Assembly: GCF_009749525.1 (NCBI RefSeq)
Contig: NZ_WOAC01000014.1
Location: 1 to 64,000 of the forward strand
Length of the DNA: 64,000 bases
Source of the DNA: Mesorhizobium xinjiangense
GTDB lineage: Bacteria; Pseudomonadota; Alphaproteobacteria; Rhizobiales; Rhizobiaceae
Direction of reading: 5' to 3'
The translations under genes were made by a program, and so were the position numbers. Shown in pieces: positions 25,821 through 35,242 of this stretch (positions are counted from its first letter, which is position 1; every line of letters begins with the position of its first letter). The notes under the pieces are model-generated. The model ran no database searches and was not told the origin of the DNA. It saw only the letters and a program-made list of their open reading frames with translations.

Positions 25821-27278
25821 CTATTCCGCTTCGACCGCGTCGGCAGTTTGTGCCGCCGCCGTCTTCTGGAAGAGCACGGGATGCCTGCTTTCGAACTCGC
25901 TCGAGCGGACAATGCTCAAGGCCACGCCGAAGCGCGTCATGTTGCCGGCGTCGAGTTCGCGCCCATAGGTGTCGAAGCCGTACGCATCGACGTTGCGGTC
26001 GAGCAGCAGACGATAGAGGAAGCTGACATAGGCGCGATGGGTCAGGCCGAAGGGCGCGTAGCGTTCGGCGAACTCGGCCGAGCGCATCAGTTCGACGATC
26101 GCGCCTCCCGCCTCGGCATGGCCGCTCTCGAATGCCGCTGCCAACTCGGCCAGGCCGTTTTCCTCGTCCGCGCGCCCCAGGACGAGGCAATGGACGTAAC
26201 GCGCCCGGAGGGCATGCATCGACGCCCCGTCATCCCGCGCGTCCAGGTCGCATAGACGCTCGGCCGCGGGATCCGGCAGGGGCCGTCCGCCACGGATCAG
26301 CTCGCGCACGGCTAGATAGGCCGGCTTGGGCTCGCCGAGCCGCCAGCCGCCATCCGGCTTGGCCGTCATTTCCACGAGGCCCATCTGCGCCTCCGGTCCC
26401 GGCGCCCAATAGGGCTCGTCGAGCAGCTCGTAGATATGGGCGGCTTCCACATCGTATTCGGACTGCAGCCTGCGCAGGCGGGTCATGATCCCCTTCAGCC
26501 CGACCTCCTGCTGGCGGGCGCTGCGCTGGCTGCCGAGGGGATTGTTGAACTCGGTCACCCAGATCGGACGGCCGTAGCCGGCGATCGTCTTGAAGGCCCA
26601 TTCCGGATCTTCGCCATAGATGTGCCAGACGGAGATGTCCCAGTCGATGCCGTCGGCCTGCATGCGCTCGAAGGCGCCGACATGCCCCCAACCGGCGGTG
26701 CCCATCGCCTTGCGGATTTCGGGGTCGGCCGCTTCCACGCCGTCGGAAAGCCCTTTCAGCACCGCGCTCACCTTCACCCAGCGCGGCCCGTAGTAATGGG
26801 ACGCCTCGGTCCCGCCCGCCGGTCCCCATTCGCAAGGATACTGGCTGCCGTCGTCGCGCGTCTCGCAGGGCTGGATGATGGCGTGGTTCTCCATCTCGTT
26901 GCCCAGTTCCCACACGCGGATATCGTCCTTGAACCGGGACGCGAGCGAGTGGGCAAGGTCATAGGCTTTCCGGTAGAGCGCGTCGGGGTCATCCTTGTCG
27001 AGGTCGACGTTTCCCGGCGTGATGACTGGCAGGATCGCGACGCGGCGCGCCTTGCCCGCCTCGACGAGCGAGGCAAGCGCTTCGGCCTGACCGGCATCGG
27101 AAATATTGACCCGGTAGGATGTCATGCCGAGATCGCGCACATAGTCGAGCTGACGTTCGAAATCGATGCCCGGATAGGCGGTGAAGGGATGGCCGTTGAC
27201 GCCCCATGCGATTTCCGCGCGCGCCAGCCCCACCGCGCCGGCAAGACAGGCCAATGCCAGGACAAGACGTTTGATCAT
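25821..27278 (-). CDS. secreted clan GH-A glycosidase fused to DUF4214 repeats
   Basis: A 485-residue protein. A signal peptide (1-21) is followed by a (beta/alpha)8 glycosidase domain (about 22-335) with the expected acid/base Glu128 (WELGNEME) and nucleophile Glu243 (WVTEFNN). The C-terminus (about 357-467) holds two DUF4214-like units: YVHCLVLGRADEENGLAEL ending in MRSAEFAERY, and YVSFLYRLLLDRNVDAYGFDTY ending in VRSSEFESRH. DUF4214 occurs mainly in large secreted proteins and S-layer/RTX-type adhesins, so fusion to a glycosidase is unusual and suggests a glycan-anchoring module. It is first in a leftward operon with the DUF4038 and pyruvyl transferase genes. Confidence 0.82.
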   Translation of the reverse strand: MIKRLVLALACLAGAVGLARAEIAWGVNGHPFTAYPGIDFERQLDYVRDLGMTSYRVNISDAGQAEALASLVEAGKARRVAILPVITPGNVDLDKDDPDALYRKAYDLAHSLASRFKDDIRVWELGNEMENHAIIQPCETRDDGSQYPCEWGPAGGTEASHYYGPRWVKVSAVLKGLSDGVEAADPEIRKAMGTAGWGHVGAFERMQADGIDWDISVWHIYGEDPEWAFKTIAGYGRPIWVTEFNNPLGSQRSARQQEVGLKGIMTRLRRLQSEYDVEAAHIYELLDEPYWAPGPEAQMGLVEMTAKPDGGWRLGEPKPAYLAVRELIRGGRPLPDPAAERLCDLDARDDGASMHALRARYVHCLVLGRADEENGLAELAAAFESGHAEAGGAIVELMRSAEFAERYAPFGLTHRAYVSFLYRLLLDRNVDAYGFDTYGRELDAGNMTRFGVALSIVRSSEFESRHPVLFQKTAAAQTADAVEAE

Positions 27279-27495
27279 TGTGTCGCCCCTACCTTTCTTT
27301 CACGAGGCTTCAGGCTAGCGGCGTCACGCAGCGCGGCAAATCCTGCCTTTCTGACGAGAAAGGGCTTACAGCTACACCTTTTGAAGGGCGTTTCTCACCT
27401 GATTGGTCCGGCTGACGCGAACCGCCATACGGCGGAAACTGTCGGACGAACTTCGACGCGGGCTTGCCGTCCGTCAAACATCCGGAGCCCGACAT

Positions 27496-28956
27496 ATGTC
27501 CGACGTCAAGCGCGCGCTGTTCCTGAGTACGGGGGATCGCTATTTCGCGCTCGTCGCCAACTTCGTGACGGTGGCGATCGTCTCGCGCATCCTGACGCCG
27601 GGCGAGATCGGCGTATCGGTCGTCGGCATGGCGATCGTCGGCATCGCCATGTCGGCGCGCGAGTTCGCCAGCGCCAATTACCTCATCCAGCGCCACGACC
27701 TGACCCGCGAGGATGTGCGCAGCGCCTTCACGGTCATGCTGGTCCTGATCTCCATGATCAGCATTGCGCTGGCGGCGACGGCGCCGGCCCTGGCCGGCAT
27801 ATATGACGAGGAAAGACTGGTTGCCTATCTGCGCGTCATTTCGCTCAGCCTTTTCATCGAGCTGATCGCCGCTCCCATATTGACGCTGCTGAGGCGCGAC
27901 ATGGCATTCGGAGCCGTGGCGATCATCAACATGTCGGGCGCCGCCGTGGCGGCCGTGGTCACGGTAACGCTGGCGCTTCTCGGCTTCAGCTATATGAGTT
28001 TCGCCTGGGCGTGGCTTTGCAGCGCGTTGACGACCGGCCTCCTGGCGATCGCGTTGAAACGGCAGGTCTGGATGTACCGGCCGCTCTTCGATCACTGGCG
28101 CGACATGTTGACCTTTGGCGGCTATAACGGGGCGACCAACATGCTCTACAAGGCCTATGAAGCCCTGCCCTATCTGCTACTCGGGCGGGTGCTGTCGCTC
28201 GATGCGGCCGCGCTCTACAATCGCAGCCTGATGATCTGCCAGTTGCCCGACAAGGCCTTCCTCGGGGGCGCCATGTCGGTCATCCTGCCGGCCTTCTCGG
28301 TCGAGACGCGGCAAGGGCGCAGCCTCAAGCAGCCTTATCTGAAGGCGCTGGGGCTGATAACGGCGTTGCAATGGCCCGCCCTCACCGTTCTGGCGGTTCT
28401 TGCCTATCCGGCGGTCGACATCCTGTTCGGCGACCAGTGGGGTGCTGCCGCCCCCCTTGTCCAGATCGTCGCCATCGCTTCGCTCTTTTCCTTCAGCTTC
28501 GAGCTGAACTATCCCGTTCTGGTCTCGCTGGGCGCGGTGCGCGATATCTTCCTGCGCGCACTCATCGTCTGTCCGGTTTCCGCCGGCATTCTGGTGGCGG
28601 CCTCGTTCTACGGGCTGCAGGCGGTTGCCTGGAGCCTGATGATCGTCATGCCGTTCCAGGCGTTCGTCTCGCTCTCCTTCGTGCGCCGCCATGTCCGTAT
28701 CGCGTGGTCGGAGATCGCCGCCGCAGTGTGGCGCAGTGGCGTGGTGACGGTGGCGGCCCTGGCCGGGCCGCTCGCCGTGGTCGCCGCCGGCGCAGGCTTC
28801 GACATGCCGATCCACATGGCCGTGACGGCCGGTGTGTTCGCCGCGGCGGGCTGGATGTGCGGGCTATGGTTGACCGGACATGCGCTGTTCGACGAGATCG
28901 TGACGACCTTGTCCGGGCTGCGCAGCCATCTGCCGCGGCTGGCCGGCATGGCGTGA
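27496..28956 (+). CDS. Wzx-type polysaccharide flippase (MOP superfamily)
   Basis: A 486-residue membrane protein with about 12-14 hydrophobic helices and the start MSDVKRALFLSTGDRYFALVANFVTVAIVSRILTPGEIG, typical of the PST/lipopolysaccharide flippase branch (relatives: WzxC, AmsL, ExoT). It moves lipid-linked repeat units across the inner membrane. The ATG at 27496 has CCGGAG upstream; in-frame starts at 27403 add residues unlike the family. It is divergent from the glycosidase gene, so the 217-base gap must contain promoters for both directions. Confidence 0.92.
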   Translation: MSDVKRALFLSTGDRYFALVANFVTVAIVSRILTPGEIGVSVVGMAIVGIAMSAREFASANYLIQRHDLTREDVRSAFTVMLVLISMISIALAATAPALAGIYDEERLVAYLRVISLSLFIELIAAPILTLLRRDMAFGAVAIINMSGAAVAAVVTVTLALLGFSYMSFAWAWLCSALTTGLLAIALKRQVWMYRPLFDHWRDMLTFGGYNGATNMLYKAYEALPYLLLGRVLSLDAAALYNRSLMICQLPDKAFLGGAMSVILPAFSVETRQGRSLKQPYLKALGLITALQWPALTVLAVLAYPAVDILFGDQWGAAAPLVQIVAIASLFSFSFELNYPVLVSLGAVRDIFLRALIVCPVSAGILVAASFYGLQAVAWSLMIVMPFQAFVSLSFVRRHVRIAWSEIAAAVWRSGVVTVAALAGPLAVVAAGAGFDMPIHMAVTAGVFAAAGWMCGLWLTGHALFDEIVTTLSGLRSHLPRLAGMA

Positions 28957-28964
28957 GTGCCGCC

Positions 28965-29909
28965 TTACCCCCGGAACACGCTGCGCATGAGCGGCCTTTC
29001 CGTGCGGGCCAGATAACCAAGCGGCGGCACGAGCGACAATCCAGGCGCCAGGCCGAGGGCGAGCTTGATGAGTTGCAGACCGCTCTTGCGGCCGCGCGAC
29101 AATTGCTTTGCACCGCTCCAATAGGCACGCTCGGCAATACGCCGGCGGCCCAGCCGCAACAGGACATCGGCATCCTCGAGCCTCCCGCCCTCTTGACCGA
29201 AGAAGCTTTCGAGCGCTGCCACACGCTCGACCAGGTCGCGAGACAGGAAGGCGTTCGTCCGGTTGTCGCCATGCATGCGCTTTACGCCGACGACCGTCGG
29301 CGTGCGGGCCACCCGCCCCAGAAGAGCGAGGCGCAGCAGCATTTCGAGATCATCCGTGTGCGGCAGCGTGGTGCGATAGTGACCTGCATTCTTGTGGGCG
29401 CAGGTGCGCACCAGCACCATGCCGGCCGCGATGTAGCGTTCGGGCATGCGGCATGTCTCGAGGATGAAGTCGCGGCCCGTGCCAATGGTCCACGGCGCCG
29501 GCGCTTGCCGCTCCTCGACCGGATACGGTCCCTCCCCGTCCCAGTGAACATCGTTGCCATAGGCGAAGACGACATCGGTATTCGCCTCCATCACCGACAG
29601 CATGGAGACAAGGGCGCCGGGGGCCAGCAGGTCGTCGGCGCACAGGATCATCATGTAAGGCGCCGAGGCCCAGTCCACGCCTTCATTGAAGGAGGCGTGC
29701 GGGCCCAGATTGGCCTCGCGCAGAATGAGATGAATGCGCTCCTCCTCGCGCGCCAGCCGCCGCGCCACGTCCGCACTGCCGTCGTCCGAGGCATTGTCGA
29801 CGATGAGGATACGCAGGGTGTCGATCCCTTGCGACATGATGCTGTCCACGCAGGACCGCAGGAACCGGCCGTGCCGGTAGCAGGGGATGACGACGTCGAC
29901 ACCGGCCAT
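28965..29909 (-). CDS. family 2 glycosyltransferase
   Basis: A 314-residue GT-A enzyme. The start at 29909 (MAGVDVVIPCYRHGRFL) overlaps the stop of the preceding gene as TGATG, so longer upstream frames are excluded. The nucleotide-sugar site appears as VDVVIPCY, LIVDNASDDGSADVA and ILCADDLLAPGALVSM (DXD-like). The rest resembles its upstream neighbour throughout (ASFNEGVDWASAPYMMIL; LPHTDDLEMLLRLALLG), so the two are tandem paralogues. It is likely to add successive sugars to the repeat unit. Confidence 0.9.
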   Translation of the reverse strand: MAGVDVVIPCYRHGRFLRSCVDSIMSQGIDTLRILIVDNASDDGSADVARRLAREEERIHLILREANLGPHASFNEGVDWASAPYMMILCADDLLAPGALVSMLSVMEANTDVVFAYGNDVHWDGEGPYPVEERQAPAPWTIGTGRDFILETCRMPERYIAAGMVLVRTCAHKNAGHYRTTLPHTDDLEMLLRLALLGRVARTPTVVGVKRMHGDNRTNAFLSRDLVERVAALESFFGQEGGRLEDADVLLRLGRRRIAERAYWSGAKQLSRGRKSGLQLIKLALGLAPGLSLVPPLGYLARTERPLMRSVFRG

Positions 29910-30949
29910 CACGCGGCCCATTGGTTGCGGCGACCCTCTGACGGCTCGTCGGAGCGATGGGCGGGCCGACGTCTCAGCCGCAGCGCGTCGCCGAGAATCG
30001 TCCACCCCCGGTCGAATGGACGGTCCATGCGCAACAGCCACTGAACCGGCGGCAGCAACGCCGCCCACGGACGCCAGTGATGCGAAAGGCGCAGAAGCCC
30101 GAGCCCGATGCGGCCGTGCCCGCGCGCCAGATGCGACAGGGCCGACCAGTAGGCATGCTCGCCGAGACCATGCCGGGCTTGCGCGAGCAGGGCATGCGCC
30201 TCCGCGATCGCAGCGCCTTCGTGGTCGAAAAAACTCTCGAAAGCACGTTCCCGCTCGCGAAAATCACGCAGTTGCACCGCCTGATAGCTCACCGAATGGC
30301 GATCGTTATGATAGCGGCGGACTGCCTGCACGGTGCGAATGCATGCGACATCGCCAGCGGTCGCAAGCCTGAGCCACATTTCCAGATCGTCGGTATAGGG
30401 CAACGCCGCGCGGTAATGTCCGATCTTTTTCTGCACCGCCGTGCGCCGGACAACCGTGTTGGCGCCGATGCTGTTGACCGGCGTCCGGCACAGGTCGCGC
30501 ACATGGTCCATGCCGCTGCGAAGCACTACGGTGGGGCCCGGCGGGTCTGGCGGCAAACGGAACTCCCCCGCATTGCCTTCGAGCCGCGCCTCGATGCCGT
30601 GCGTAAAGCTCACCCGCGGGTTCTCGTCCAGCACCGTGGTGGCCCGCGCCAGGGCGCCGGGTGCCAGCATGTCGTCGGCGTCGAGAATGAGCAGATAGTC
30701 CGACGCCGCCCAGTCGATGCCTTCGTTGTAGCTGAAGGTGGCGCCCATGTTCTTGGCATGCGCGATGACCTCGATCCGCGCGTCGCGCGCCGCCAGCGAC
30801 TGCGCGATGGCGAGGCTGTCGTCCTTGGACGCATTGTCGATGATGAGAACGCGCAGATCGACGCCCTCCTGGCAAAGAACGCTCGCCACGCATTCGCCCA
30901 GATAGCGGCCGTAATTGTAACAGGGAATGACGACGTCGACGCTTGCCAT
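29909..30949 (-). CDS. family 2 glycosyltransferase (paralogue of the next gene)
   Basis: A 346-residue GT-A enzyme with VDVVIPCYNYGRYL at the N-terminus, LIIDNASKDDSLAIA, LILDADDMLAPGALARA (metal-binding DAD) and LPYTDDLEMWLRLATAG. It shares long stretches with the downstream gene, evidence of tandem duplication. Both ends use TGATG overlaps: its start overlaps the stop of the GT4 gene, and its stop overlaps the start of its paralogue. The three transferases are thus one coupled unit. Confidence 0.92.
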   Translation of the reverse strand: MASVDVVIPCYNYGRYLGECVASVLCQEGVDLRVLIIDNASKDDSLAIAQSLAARDARIEVIAHAKNMGATFSYNEGIDWAASDYLLILDADDMLAPGALARATTVLDENPRVSFTHGIEARLEGNAGEFRLPPDPPGPTVVLRSGMDHVRDLCRTPVNSIGANTVVRRTAVQKKIGHYRAALPYTDDLEMWLRLATAGDVACIRTVQAVRRYHNDRHSVSYQAVQLRDFRERERAFESFFDHEGAAIAEAHALLAQARHGLGEHAYWSALSHLARGHGRIGLGLLRLSHHWRPWAALLPPVQWLLRMDRPFDRGWTILGDALRLRRRPAHRSDEPSEGRRNQWAA

Positions 30950-32196
30950 CAGGCCGCTCCCCTCACATGGGCCGAACCGGTCACCATGCCGTCCACTTCG
31001 GCCATGAGCTGAAGATAGGTCTCGGCGATCCGGCGCCAGGAATAGCGCTGTGCCCGGCGACGGCCCGCATCGGCCACACGCTGTCTCAGATCCGGTTGTT
31101 CACAAAGACGCGAAACCGCTTCGGCCCAGCCGACCAGGTCGTCCGGGTCGGCATAAAGCGCACCGTCGCCGCAGACTTCCGGCAGGCAGGGTGCGCTCGA
31201 TGCGACCACCGGGCATCCGACGGCCATCGCCTCGATTGCCGGCAGGCCGAAGCCCTCGATGCGCGAGGGAAACAGGAAGCACAGGGCGCCTGCGAGCGCG
31301 GCGGCGAGGTCGTCGTCGCTGATGCGGCCCAGGACATGCAGATTGGCAGGCTTTGGACAAACGTGCTGAAGGATGCGCCTTTCCTCAACGTCGCCGGCCA
31401 TCCAGATGTCGAGGCCCACGAGATCGAGAAGCGGCGCCAGGCGAACGAGCAGGTCGAGGTTCTTGTATTTCTGGCCCTGGCCGAGGCAGAAGACGTAAGG
31501 GCGCCGCGGCGCGGCAGCCAGGTGCGAACGGTTCGGGTCCCAGCGCGCCACGTGGTCGCTGCCATTGTAGGTCACGGACACCTTGTGCCCCGGCGCCACG
31601 CCGAAGGCGCCCAGATGATTGCGCGAGAGCTGCGACACGGTGGTGATGTGGGCCGCGCGGCGGCCGAGGGCAGGCAGGATGAGGCGATGCGCCAGGCGGA
31701 AGAAGATGCCGTAGCTCTCCGGCATCAGCCGGGTGTGCAGATCGTGGATGCACACGATGTGCCGGCGCACCGTCACCGGCGCGAGGTTGCAGAAGCTCAG
31801 GAGGCCGCCCGGCACATGCCGGGGCAATTGCGCCTGCACCCAGAATTGCGGCAGGCGCGGGCGGGCGAATTCAGGCACGATGCGCGTCTTGAGCGCGCTG
31901 AGCGCAAGCGGATCGGCGCCCTGTTTCGGCGCAACGATGTCGAGATCGAGATCGCGCGCAAGCGGGTGCCCCTCGCCGAGCAAGGCATCGAGGGCGAGCG
32001 TGACCTCGCGCGCATAGCGGGCGACGCCCGTCGGCCGCAGGCTCATGAAATCCCCGTTGATGGTCCAGCGCCGCGCGCCGCCGGAGCGCGGGGCGGCGGC
32101 TCCGACGCGCGCCTGATCCGGCGGCATCGTCAGCATATCCGCCCGACCGCCGTCCGCCTGCCGGGCGGCTTCCATCTCACCAAGGCTGATCGACAT
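30949..32196 (-). CDS. family 1/GT4 glycosyltransferase
   Basis: A 415-residue GT-B enzyme with AAGGA before the ATG at 32196. The unrelated first 40 residues are followed by RRWTINGDFMSLRPTGVARYAREV, ICIHDLHTRLMPESY, CLGQGQKYKNLDLLV and the donor-site EX7E motif EGFGLPAIEA. The WTING-F-TGV-RYA-EV segment is shared with the rightward transferase at 32523, so the two divergent genes are related. The cytoplasmic enzyme would add a sugar to the lipid-linked repeat unit. Confidence 0.9.
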   Translation of the reverse strand: MSISLGEMEAARQADGGRADMLTMPPDQARVGAAAPRSGGARRWTINGDFMSLRPTGVARYAREVTLALDALLGEGHPLARDLDLDIVAPKQGADPLALSALKTRIVPEFARPRLPQFWVQAQLPRHVPGGLLSFCNLAPVTVRRHIVCIHDLHTRLMPESYGIFFRLAHRLILPALGRRAAHITTVSQLSRNHLGAFGVAPGHKVSVTYNGSDHVARWDPNRSHLAAAPRRPYVFCLGQGQKYKNLDLLVRLAPLLDLVGLDIWMAGDVEERRILQHVCPKPANLHVLGRISDDDLAAALAGALCFLFPSRIEGFGLPAIEAMAVGCPVVASSAPCLPEVCGDGALYADPDDLVGWAEAVSRLCEQPDLRQRVADAGRRRAQRYSWRRIAETYLQLMAEVDGMVTGSAHVRGAA

Positions 32197-32522
32197 TCAG
32201 CGATCCTTCGAACCCGACTGCCCCTTGCTGCGCACCGCCCGTCGCCAGGCGGATCGTCACTGCACAGGCTAGCATCTCGCGCCCGCCGGCGTGCGCTACA
32301 CGATGGGCGTAGCCGCCTACGCCCCGGCGCGACATCCGGATGATGCGGGGGCAGGACATTGCCCGGCCGGCACCCCCTGTCATGTCCCAATGGCCAAAGT
32401 GACCGCCTTCGCGAGCGCAGGCACAGTACCGTGTCCGGCCCGCCGACCGTCTATCGCCCGTGCATTGCGTCTTGTCCGCGAAAGGCCGGCCGGGCCGGAT
32501 CAGGTTGCTTCGGGAGGTCACG
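32197..32522. other. divergent intergenic region between two glycosyltransferases
   Basis: 326 bases between divergent transferase genes. It presumably contains promoters for both directions, but no clear -35/-10 pair, operator dyad or gene was recognised. Confidence 0.5.
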
Positions 32523-33656
32523 ATGACACGGCACTGGACAATCAACGGCCGCTTCCTCGCCCAGCCCATCACGGGCGTTCAACGCTACGCCTATGAGGTC
32601 GTCTGCGCCCTGGACAGGCTGCTTGCCGAAGATCCGGCCAAGGCACGTGATCTGGAGATCGAACTCCTTCTGCCGCCCGACGCGGCAATACCCGTCGGAC
32701 TGACGGCGATCCGCCCGCGCACGGTCGGGCGACTGAGCGGCCAGGCCTGGGAGCAGGCAGTCCTGCCCCGCCTCACGCCGGACGGGTTGATCAGCCTGTG
32801 CAACACCGGACCGCTCTCCCACCGCAAGCAGATCCTGTGCATCCACGACGTCAACACACGGGTCTTCCCGCAAAGCTATTCGTTGCCGTTCCGCGCCTTT
32901 TACCGGCTCCTGCAGCCGGCGCTGGGACGACGGGTCCATGCCGTCTCGACCGTATCGCACCATTCCAAGGAAGAGCTCGTGCGCGCAGGGATCTGCCCGC
33001 CCGAAAAGCTCTTCGTCGCGCCCAACGGGCACGAGCATGCGACACGCTGGCGGGCGATGCATTCGCCGGCAACGCGCAAGGCGGCCGGACCCAACACGAT
33101 CGTGGTGATCGGCAGTACGGTGCCGCACAAGAATACCGGTCTCATCATCGACATGGCCGAACGGCTCGCCGGCGTCGGATTGCGGGTCGCCGTCGTCGGC
33201 GGAGGCGACCGGCGCGTCTTCAGGGATGCCGGCCGGGGCACGGAGGCCGACAATGTCGACTGGCTCGGTCGCCTCTCCGACTCCGAGCTTGCCGCGCTCC
33301 TTCACGATTGCATGTGCCTGGCCTTCCCGTCCTTTGCCGAAGGTTTCGGCCTGCCACCGCTGGAGGCCATGGCGATGGGCTGCCCGGTCGTCGTTTCCGG
33401 CCGCACCAGCCTGCCGGAGATCTGCGGCGACGCGGCACTCTACGCTCCCCCGGACAGTGCCGATCACTGGTTCGAGCGGTTCGTGCAATTGCATGGCTCG
33501 CCCAAGCTGCGCCTCGAGATGATCGCGCGCGGGCGGGCGCGGACGATGCGCTTTCGCTGGCACGAAACGGCGGAGCGCTATCTGCAGGCAATGGCCGCGG
33601 CGAACGGCGTGGCGACGCCTCGAGCCGACGAGCGGACCGTCGTTCAGGTCGCCTGA
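32523..33656 (+). CDS. family 1/GT4 glycosyltransferase
   Basis: A 377-residue GT-B enzyme. The ATG at 32523 follows GGGAGG; an in-frame upstream start would add 21 unrelated residues. Motifs: RHWTINGRFLAQPITGVQRYAYEV, ICNTGPLSHRKQILCIHDVNTRVFPQSY, VIGSTVPHKNTGLIIDM and EGFGLPPLEA. It resembles the divergent gene at 30949-32196. It ends 22 bases from a convergent transferase gene. Confidence 0.9.
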   Translation: MTRHWTINGRFLAQPITGVQRYAYEVVCALDRLLAEDPAKARDLEIELLLPPDAAIPVGLTAIRPRTVGRLSGQAWEQAVLPRLTPDGLISLCNTGPLSHRKQILCIHDVNTRVFPQSYSLPFRAFYRLLQPALGRRVHAVSTVSHHSKEELVRAGICPPEKLFVAPNGHEHATRWRAMHSPATRKAAGPNTIVVIGSTVPHKNTGLIIDMAERLAGVGLRVAVVGGGDRRVFRDAGRGTEADNVDWLGRLSDSELAALLHDCMCLAFPSFAEGFGLPPLEAMAMGCPVVVSGRTSLPEICGDAALYAPPDSADHWFERFVQLHGSPKLRLEMIARGRARTMRFRWHETAERYLQAMAAANGVATPRADERTVVQVA

Positions 33657-33678
33657 ATGCAAATGCTGGAAACGAACC

Positions 33679-34914
33679 CTACATCTGAAAACTCGGCGCG
33701 CTCACGTCATCGAGGGCCTGGACGATCGAGCGGTCGAAACGCTCCTCGGAAAAGCGCCCGGCATTGGCCCGGCAGGCCAGCGGCGTGATCTCGCCGGATC
33801 GTTCCTCGAACTGCTCCACCGCCTGCGTCAGCGCCTGGGCCGTCTGACGGGCAAACAGCACCCCGGTTGGATCCTCGCAGGCGCCGAGCGGGCGCACGAT
33901 GTCCACCGCCCCGCCGCGACCGAACGCGATGAGCGGCGTGCCGCAACCCTGCGCCTCGGCAAGCGCGATGCCGAAATCCTCGCAGCCGGCGAACACCATC
34001 GCCCGGGCTTCGGCAACGGTGCGCACATAATCCTCGCGCGCGAGATAGCCGGCAAATGTGACGTTCGGCCCCGCCATCGACCGCAGCGCCTTCGACTGCT
34101 GGCCCTCGCCGACGATCACCAGGCGCCGTGACGGCATTTCGTTGAAGGCCTGGATGACGAGGTCGGTGCGCTTGTAGGGTGCGAGGAAGGACGCGCAGAC
34201 GTAATAGTCGTCCTTGTCGCCGGCATAGTCCAGTTCGTCGAGCGCCACCGGCGGATAGACCACGTCCGAATCGCGCCCGTAGATATGGCGGATGCGCGCG
34301 CGCACATAGCTCGAATTGGCCAGCATCAGATCAGGGCCGTGCGCGGTGCGCGTGTCCCAGGCGCGCAGGCGGTGCAGCATGTATCGGTAGAGCATGCCTT
34401 TCGGGCCGAAACCCAGCCCGCCCTGCCTGAGATAGGAGAACTGCTCGTCCCAGGCATAGCGGGCGGGGCTATGGACGTAGCACAGATGCGGCTGGTCCGG
34501 CCGCGTAATGACCCCGCGGGCAAAGGCGGCCGAGGATGAAATGACCGCGTCGTAATCCGTCACGTCGAACTGCTCGATAAGAAAGGGGCAGAGAAAGAAC
34601 AGCGAGCGGTAATACTTCTCGATCATCGGCAGCCGGTCGGCCATCGAGGTGTGAAACGCGACGTCGCGGAAATATTCCTCCTTCACCGCCTCGGGCAGGA
34701 AATCGAAAAGCGTGAAGACTTCGGCATTGGGAAACTGGCGGCAGATGCGCGCCAGGACGCGTTCGCCGCCGCGGAAGTTCGGGCACCAGTCGTGGACCAC
34801 TGCGATCCGGGCGTCGCTCGGCAAGGCGTGCGGCGTCGGCTCGATCGGCCGCAGCCGTTCGCGTTCCTTCAGATAGGTGACGGTCGCAAGTTCGGAGGGG
34901 CGTTCGTGCCGCAT
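33679..34914 (-). CDS. family 1/GT4 glycosyltransferase (WbaZ-like)
   Basis: A 411-residue GT-B enzyme starting MRHERPSELATV; a longer in-frame start at 35067 adds 51 residues of low quality. The N-terminal domain (IAVVHDWCPNFRGGERVLARICRQFPNAEVFTLFDF) and YVHSPARYAWDEQFSYL are typical of WbaZ/mannosyltransferase-like proteins. VCASFLAPYKRTDLVIQAFN and EDFGIALAEAQGCGTPLIAF form the donor site. It is convergent with the preceding GT4 gene. Confidence 0.9.
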   Translation of the reverse strand: MRHERPSELATVTYLKERERLRPIEPTPHALPSDARIAVVHDWCPNFRGGERVLARICRQFPNAEVFTLFDFLPEAVKEEYFRDVAFHTSMADRLPMIEKYYRSLFFLCPFLIEQFDVTDYDAVISSSAAFARGVITRPDQPHLCYVHSPARYAWDEQFSYLRQGGLGFGPKGMLYRYMLHRLRAWDTRTAHGPDLMLANSSYVRARIRHIYGRDSDVVYPPVALDELDYAGDKDDYYVCASFLAPYKRTDLVIQAFNEMPSRRLVIVGEGQQSKALRSMAGPNVTFAGYLAREDYVRTVAEARAMVFAGCEDFGIALAEAQGCGTPLIAFGRGGAVDIVRPLGACEDPTGVLFARQTAQALTQAVEQFEERSGEITPLACRANAGRFSEERFDRSIVQALDDVSAPSFQM

Positions 34915-35242
34915 GATGATCCGGATCCGTTTGTGGTGTCGGGAGCGTCGACGATTCGGGGCTCTCGGCGTTCCCATTTGCCGGCAAGTGTGGAAGCGCG
35001 CTACCGGACGCGGCAAGCTGTCCGAAGGGGGATGCAAACGGCAAGGCAGAGGATGACCTAAGCCCAAACGCGTATGAGGCTACCACCGCCGGGCCACGCT
35101 CCTACGCCCGGCACCACCGGACTTGGGAGCCTTGCCGGCCGACCGCCCACTTATATGCAGGCTGAATTTCGCCCGCCTCCGGCTAGTCTGCGGACTGAAA
35201 TGCGATCCTCGAGACCGCATGAAGGCGCCGCCTGGGGTAAGC
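34915..35242. other. divergent intergenic region, nothing specific recognised
   Basis: 328 bases between the divergent GT4 and GT2 genes. Promoters for both must lie here, but no convincing consensus element, repeat copy or gene was found. Confidence 0.5.
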
